Assembly (NCBI RefSeq): GCF_007004135.1 | Contig: NZ_VJMG01000010.1 | Coordinates: 124,001-188,000 of the forward strand | Source: Affinirhizobium straminoryzae | GTDB lineage: Bacteria; Pseudomonadota; Alphaproteobacteria; Rhizobiales; Rhizobiaceae | DNA length: 64,000 nt | Direction: 5' to 3' | Part shown: positions 61,375 through 64,000 of the stretch, one piece after another | How positions within the stretch are numbered: the first letter of the stretch is position 1 | Layout: every line of letters starts with the position of its first letter | Made by a program: the position numbers and the translations under genes | Notes under the pieces: model-generated | The model's input: only the letters and a program-made list of their open reading frames with translations | The model's database searches: none | Told to the model about the DNA's origin: nothing

Positions 61375-63669
61375 ATGACACTGACGAGATTTTCTGCCGA
61401 ACGCGGCCCGCGGGAACGCGCCTTGCCGCGTCGACTGCTGACCACCACCGCCTGCGCCCTGACGCTCCTGACGGGGACAACAGCTCTGCCCGCCATGGCG
61501 CAGGTGGCAGGAGAGGCGGCCGCGTCGCGCAGCTACGACATTCCGGCACAGCCGCTCGCCAATGCGCTGAGAACATTCGGTCGCCAGTCGGGCCTGCAGG
61601 TGTCGCTACCCGCAGAGGCCGCGCGGGGCGGCAGTTCCGCACGCGTCTCCGGAACGCTGAGTGCTGAGGCAGCACTTTCACAACTGCTTGCGGGCACCGG
61701 ATTATCCTACCGTATCAGCAATGGCGTCGTCGTGGTCGGCGCCCAGCCGCCGGCAGCCACCAATGACGCAGCACCGGCCGATGGGGCGACCGTGCTCGAC
61801 AAGATCCACGTGACCGGCGAGCGGACAGCAACCAGCGTCAGTTCCGTCAACATCGGGGCCGAACAGCTCGAAGCCCGCAATCCTGCCAGCATTGCCGATG
61901 TCTTTCGCGACGAAGCGGGCGTCAGTGTCGGCAGTTCGATCCCGACATCACAGAAGGTCTATGTCAACGGGCTGGAGGAAACAACGCTCGCCGTCACGAT
62001 CGACGGCAGTCGTCAGAACAACCGCGTCTTCCACCACAATGCCACCAACCTCATCGATCCATCCCTCCTCAAGGCAGTGGACGTTGATGCCGGCATTGCC
62101 CCGGCCGATGCCGGACCGGGCGCGCTCGCGGGCTCGATCGCCTACGAGACCAAGGACGTGAAGGACCTGCTGTCCGAAGACGGTTTTGGCGGCATGGTAT
62201 CGGAAACCTACAATTCGAACAGCAGAACCTTCACCACCGGCCTCGGCGGCTGGGGGATGCAGGACGGCTTCGAATTCCTGGGCTTCCTCAACTATGGCAA
62301 GGGAAGCAATTACGAGGCCGGCAATGGCGCCGAGGTCCGCGGGACCGAGACCAACCTTCTGAGCGGGCTCGGCAAGTTCGCCTATGAGGCGGACAGTGGC
62401 GACCGCTTCGAAATCAGCCATGAACGCGTCCGCGACGATGCGGAACGGCCCTATCGGGCAAATGCCAGCGCGGTTACCACCGGTCGCCCCTGGGAACCGC
62501 TCTACCGCAACTACAAGCTCGACCGCGACAACACCGTCTTCACCTATACGGACACCACGCCGGAAGGCTGGTGGGATCCGACGATACGGCTTGCCTACAG
62601 CCATAGCTCCGTCAAAACGCCGATCTTTTACAATGCCGGCGGTGGGGTTGGCGCCTCCTATGCCGGACAGGGGGAGAGCGGCAGCCTGAACGGCAAGGTC
62701 GAAAACAAATTCACGCTGGAAAATGGTACTGTCGTCGCGGGTCTGGACTTCTACAGCGATCGGATCGAGCTGGATACGGCCGTCAACACCGAGGATGCCC
62801 GGGAAAGGGCACGCAATGTCGGGATCTACAGCCAGGCGCGCCTGGAGCCTCTTGATGCGATGCGCCTCTCCTTTGGCGGGCGCGCCGACAAGCAGTGGTT
62901 TGAAGGCACAACGGGACAGGAATGGGACCATCAGGGCCTCAGCGGCAATGCATCGGTCGAATATGATCTGACGAGCTTCCTGACGGCCAAGGCCGGTGCC
63001 TCGCATGTGTGGGCCGGCATTCCACTCGCCGAAGCCTTCATCATGAACCCGGCCTGGAACTACGGTTCGTCAGGGCCGGAGGTAACGACCGCCAACAATG
63101 TCATGGCCGGCCTCGAATTCCATCACGACGGCTACACGGCAGGGGCAAACCTCTTCCGCAACCGCATCAGTGATGCGCGCGTCGCCAAGTGGGCGTCGGC
63201 CTCAGCCAATCTGAACTATGACGTGGAAACGCACGGCTTCGAGATCAGCACCGGGTACGACTGGATCGATGGATTCATCAAGGTCAAATATGCGCATATC
63301 GAGGCCGAGATCGACGGCAAGCCGGCCGATTCCGACACCGGCAACTATCTGACCACACCGGTTGGCAATATCATCACCGTCTCGGCCGCCCACCTCTTCG
63401 CGGACTGGGGCCTGAGGATCGGGACCGACATGGAGTTCGCGCCCGAATACAAGGACGGTGCAACCACCTATGCCTCCTATCAGGTGGTCAACCTCTACAC
63501 GGAATGGAAGCCGGAACAGCTGCCGCACATGACCTTCCGCGCGGAGGTGCAGAACCTCTTCAACGAGACCTATGCGAGCCGCGCCACCTATGGCCAGGAA
63601 TTCGGCAATGTGACGCCGCTCTACGAACCGGGTCGAACCTTCCTGCTGTCAGTCAGGGCAACCTTCTGA
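61375..63669 (+). CDS. TonB-dependent outer-membrane receptor with signalling (STN) domain
   Basis: A 764-residue transducer-type receptor. The signal peptide ends near AMAQ (residue 43). The STN signalling domain spans about 54-120 (YDIPAQPLANALRTFGRQSGLQVSLP, ALSQLLAGTGLSYRI). A TonB-box-like DKIHVTGE, the plug (ADVFRDEAGVSVGSS; VNGLEETTLAVTIDGSRQNN) and a 22-strand-type barrel ending in Phe (LLSVRATF) follow. ATG at 61375 has GGGGA 5 bases upstream; 61363 is an alternative. The barrel region IPLAEAFIMNP resembles the FRAP-NPDL region of haem receptors but is not exact, so substrate may be haem or a siderophore. Confidence 0.92.
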   Translation: MTLTRFSAERGPRERALPRRLLTTTACALTLLTGTTALPAMAQVAGEAAASRSYDIPAQPLANALRTFGRQSGLQVSLPAEAARGGSSARVSGTLSAEAALSQLLAGTGLSYRISNGVVVVGAQPPAATNDAAPADGATVLDKIHVTGERTATSVSSVNIGAEQLEARNPASIADVFRDEAGVSVGSSIPTSQKVYVNGLEETTLAVTIDGSRQNNRVFHHNATNLIDPSLLKAVDVDAGIAPADAGPGALAGSIAYETKDVKDLLSEDGFGGMVSETYNSNSRTFTTGLGGWGMQDGFEFLGFLNYGKGSNYEAGNGAEVRGTETNLLSGLGKFAYEADSGDRFEISHERVRDDAERPYRANASAVTTGRPWEPLYRNYKLDRDNTVFTYTDTTPEGWWDPTIRLAYSHSSVKTPIFYNAGGGVGASYAGQGESGSLNGKVENKFTLENGTVVAGLDFYSDRIELDTAVNTEDARERARNVGIYSQARLEPLDAMRLSFGGRADKQWFEGTTGQEWDHQGLSGNASVEYDLTSFLTAKAGASHVWAGIPLAEAFIMNPAWNYGSSGPEVTTANNVMAGLEFHHDGYTAGANLFRNRISDARVAKWASASANLNYDVETHGFEISTGYDWIDGFIKVKYAHIEAEIDGKPADSDTGNYLTTPVGNIITVSAAHLFADWGLRIGTDMEFAPEYKDGATTYASYQVVNLYTEWKPEQLPHMTFRAEVQNLFNETYASRATYGQEFGNVTPLYEPGRTFLLSVRATF

Positions 63670-63739
63670 CTGATCAGACCGTGCTGTGCCGGGAAACCGG
63701 CGCAGCACGCCAGCGCATCGAGCAACGAGGAAACCCCAG

Positions 63740-63820
63740 ATGAGCGACAGGCGCACCGCGCGCAACCTCCGCCTCGGGCTTTGCAGTCCCCTGTCGAAAC
63801 GGACCGGAGGATGGTCATGA
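63740..63820 (+). CDS. Possible 26-residue small ORF coupled to next gene
   Basis: The frame encodes MSDRRTARNLRLGLCSPLSK and six more residues. It has GAGG 9 bases upstream, and its stop overlaps the next start as ATGA, the same coupling seen at many real junctions in this window. It resembles no family I know, including HemP. It may be a leader peptide or chance. Confidence 0.3.
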   Translation: MSDRRTARNLRLGLCSPLSKRTGGWS

Positions 63821-64000
63821 TGCCGCGCGCACCCATGCCGGCCGCGCATGATCCGCAGGCGATCGCCGCGGCGGCGACATTCCAGAGCTTTGCCAATTGC
63901 TACATCCGCGAAATCGATCCCGGCTGCGCTACGTGCATGGCGCTCGATGGCTGCGAGCGGCACTGCCTCGACTGGTATCTCTCGGCGCAGCGGCTGCATC
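63817..64000 (+). CDS. Unrecognised protein, N-terminal part (cut by window edge)
   Basis: Sixty-one codons are visible. ATG at 63817 has GGAGG 6 bases upstream. The sequence contains AATFQSFANCYIREIDPG and then a Cys-rich stretch, CATCMALDGCERHCLDWY. The first part faintly recalls the start of IucA/IucC-type siderophore synthetases, and the position after a TonB receptor would fit iron metabolism. This is not enough to name it. Confidence 0.55.
   Translation, partial: MMPRAPMPAAHDPQAIAAAATFQSFANCYIREIDPGCATCMALDGCERHCLDWYLSAQRLH

Noticed and set aside
1-64000. tRNA or rRNA genes, CRISPR arrays, insertion sequences, phage genes
   Set aside because: No cloverleaf-like sequence, regular spaced repeats, transposase or integrase was recognised on either strand; covariance and repeat-finder runs would be needed to be certain.

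Overview
The window is GC-rich DNA from an alphaproteobacterium, most likely a member of the Rhizobiaceae (Rhizobium/Agrobacterium/Shinella-like). The evidence is the codon use, the density of ABC importers and LysR/SorC/GntR/LacI regulators, the tight ATGA-overlapping operons, and the protein families present. There are no rRNA or tRNA genes, no replication or partition genes, no transposases and no CRISPR array. It reads like an accessory catabolic stretch of a chromid or megaplasmid, but replicon type cannot be proven from this sequence.

Region 1 (1-2114) has the tail of a LysR regulator, a small cupin very close to manganese-type hydroxynitrile lyases, and a SorC regulator. Region 2 (2115-17868) is the most striking part. 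It holds a complete galactitol-type PTS (IIC, IIA, IIB and an HPr-EI fusion) and a second SorC regulator. That regulator ends an operon encoding a DXR-II/DRL-like reductoisomerase and acetoin-dehydrogenase-like E1alpha, E1beta and E2. A divergent sugar ABC importer with a PfkB kinase completes the region. Together these could import and phosphorylate 2-C-methyl-D-erythritol, oxidise MEP to DXP, and cleave DXP (which carries an acetoin-like CH3-CO-CHOH group) to acetyl-CoA and glyceraldehyde 3-phosphate. This is an inference, but it uses every gene in the cluster.

Region 3 (17897-30198) has two unrecognised proteins, an MmgE/PrpD protein, two tandem LysR paralogues, and a peptide-type ABC operon. 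That operon includes a fused double ATPase, a cytoplasmic class-A-beta-lactamase-fold hydrolase and an M20 amidohydrolase. Region 4 (30267-39699) is an AfuABC-like importer, probably for sugar phosphates, with two binding proteins, an inositol-monophosphatase-family phosphatase and a divergent two-component system. Region 5 (39700-42005) is lldR-lldD, with two identical operators 85 bp apart.

Region 6 (42114-47698) is a type I secretion ABC transporter and adaptor, divergent from a calpain-like cysteine protease with a recognisable Cys-His-Asn triad. Region 7 (47873-59170) is a LacI-controlled polar amino-acid-type ABC importer, a decayed siderophore-binding-protein gene with an iron-box-like motif, a LysR regulator, a shikimate-dehydrogenase-family protein and a Liv-type importer. 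Region 8 (59605-end) is a FecI/FecR/TonB-receptor cell-surface signalling cluster that runs out of the window in an unrecognised Cys-rich protein.
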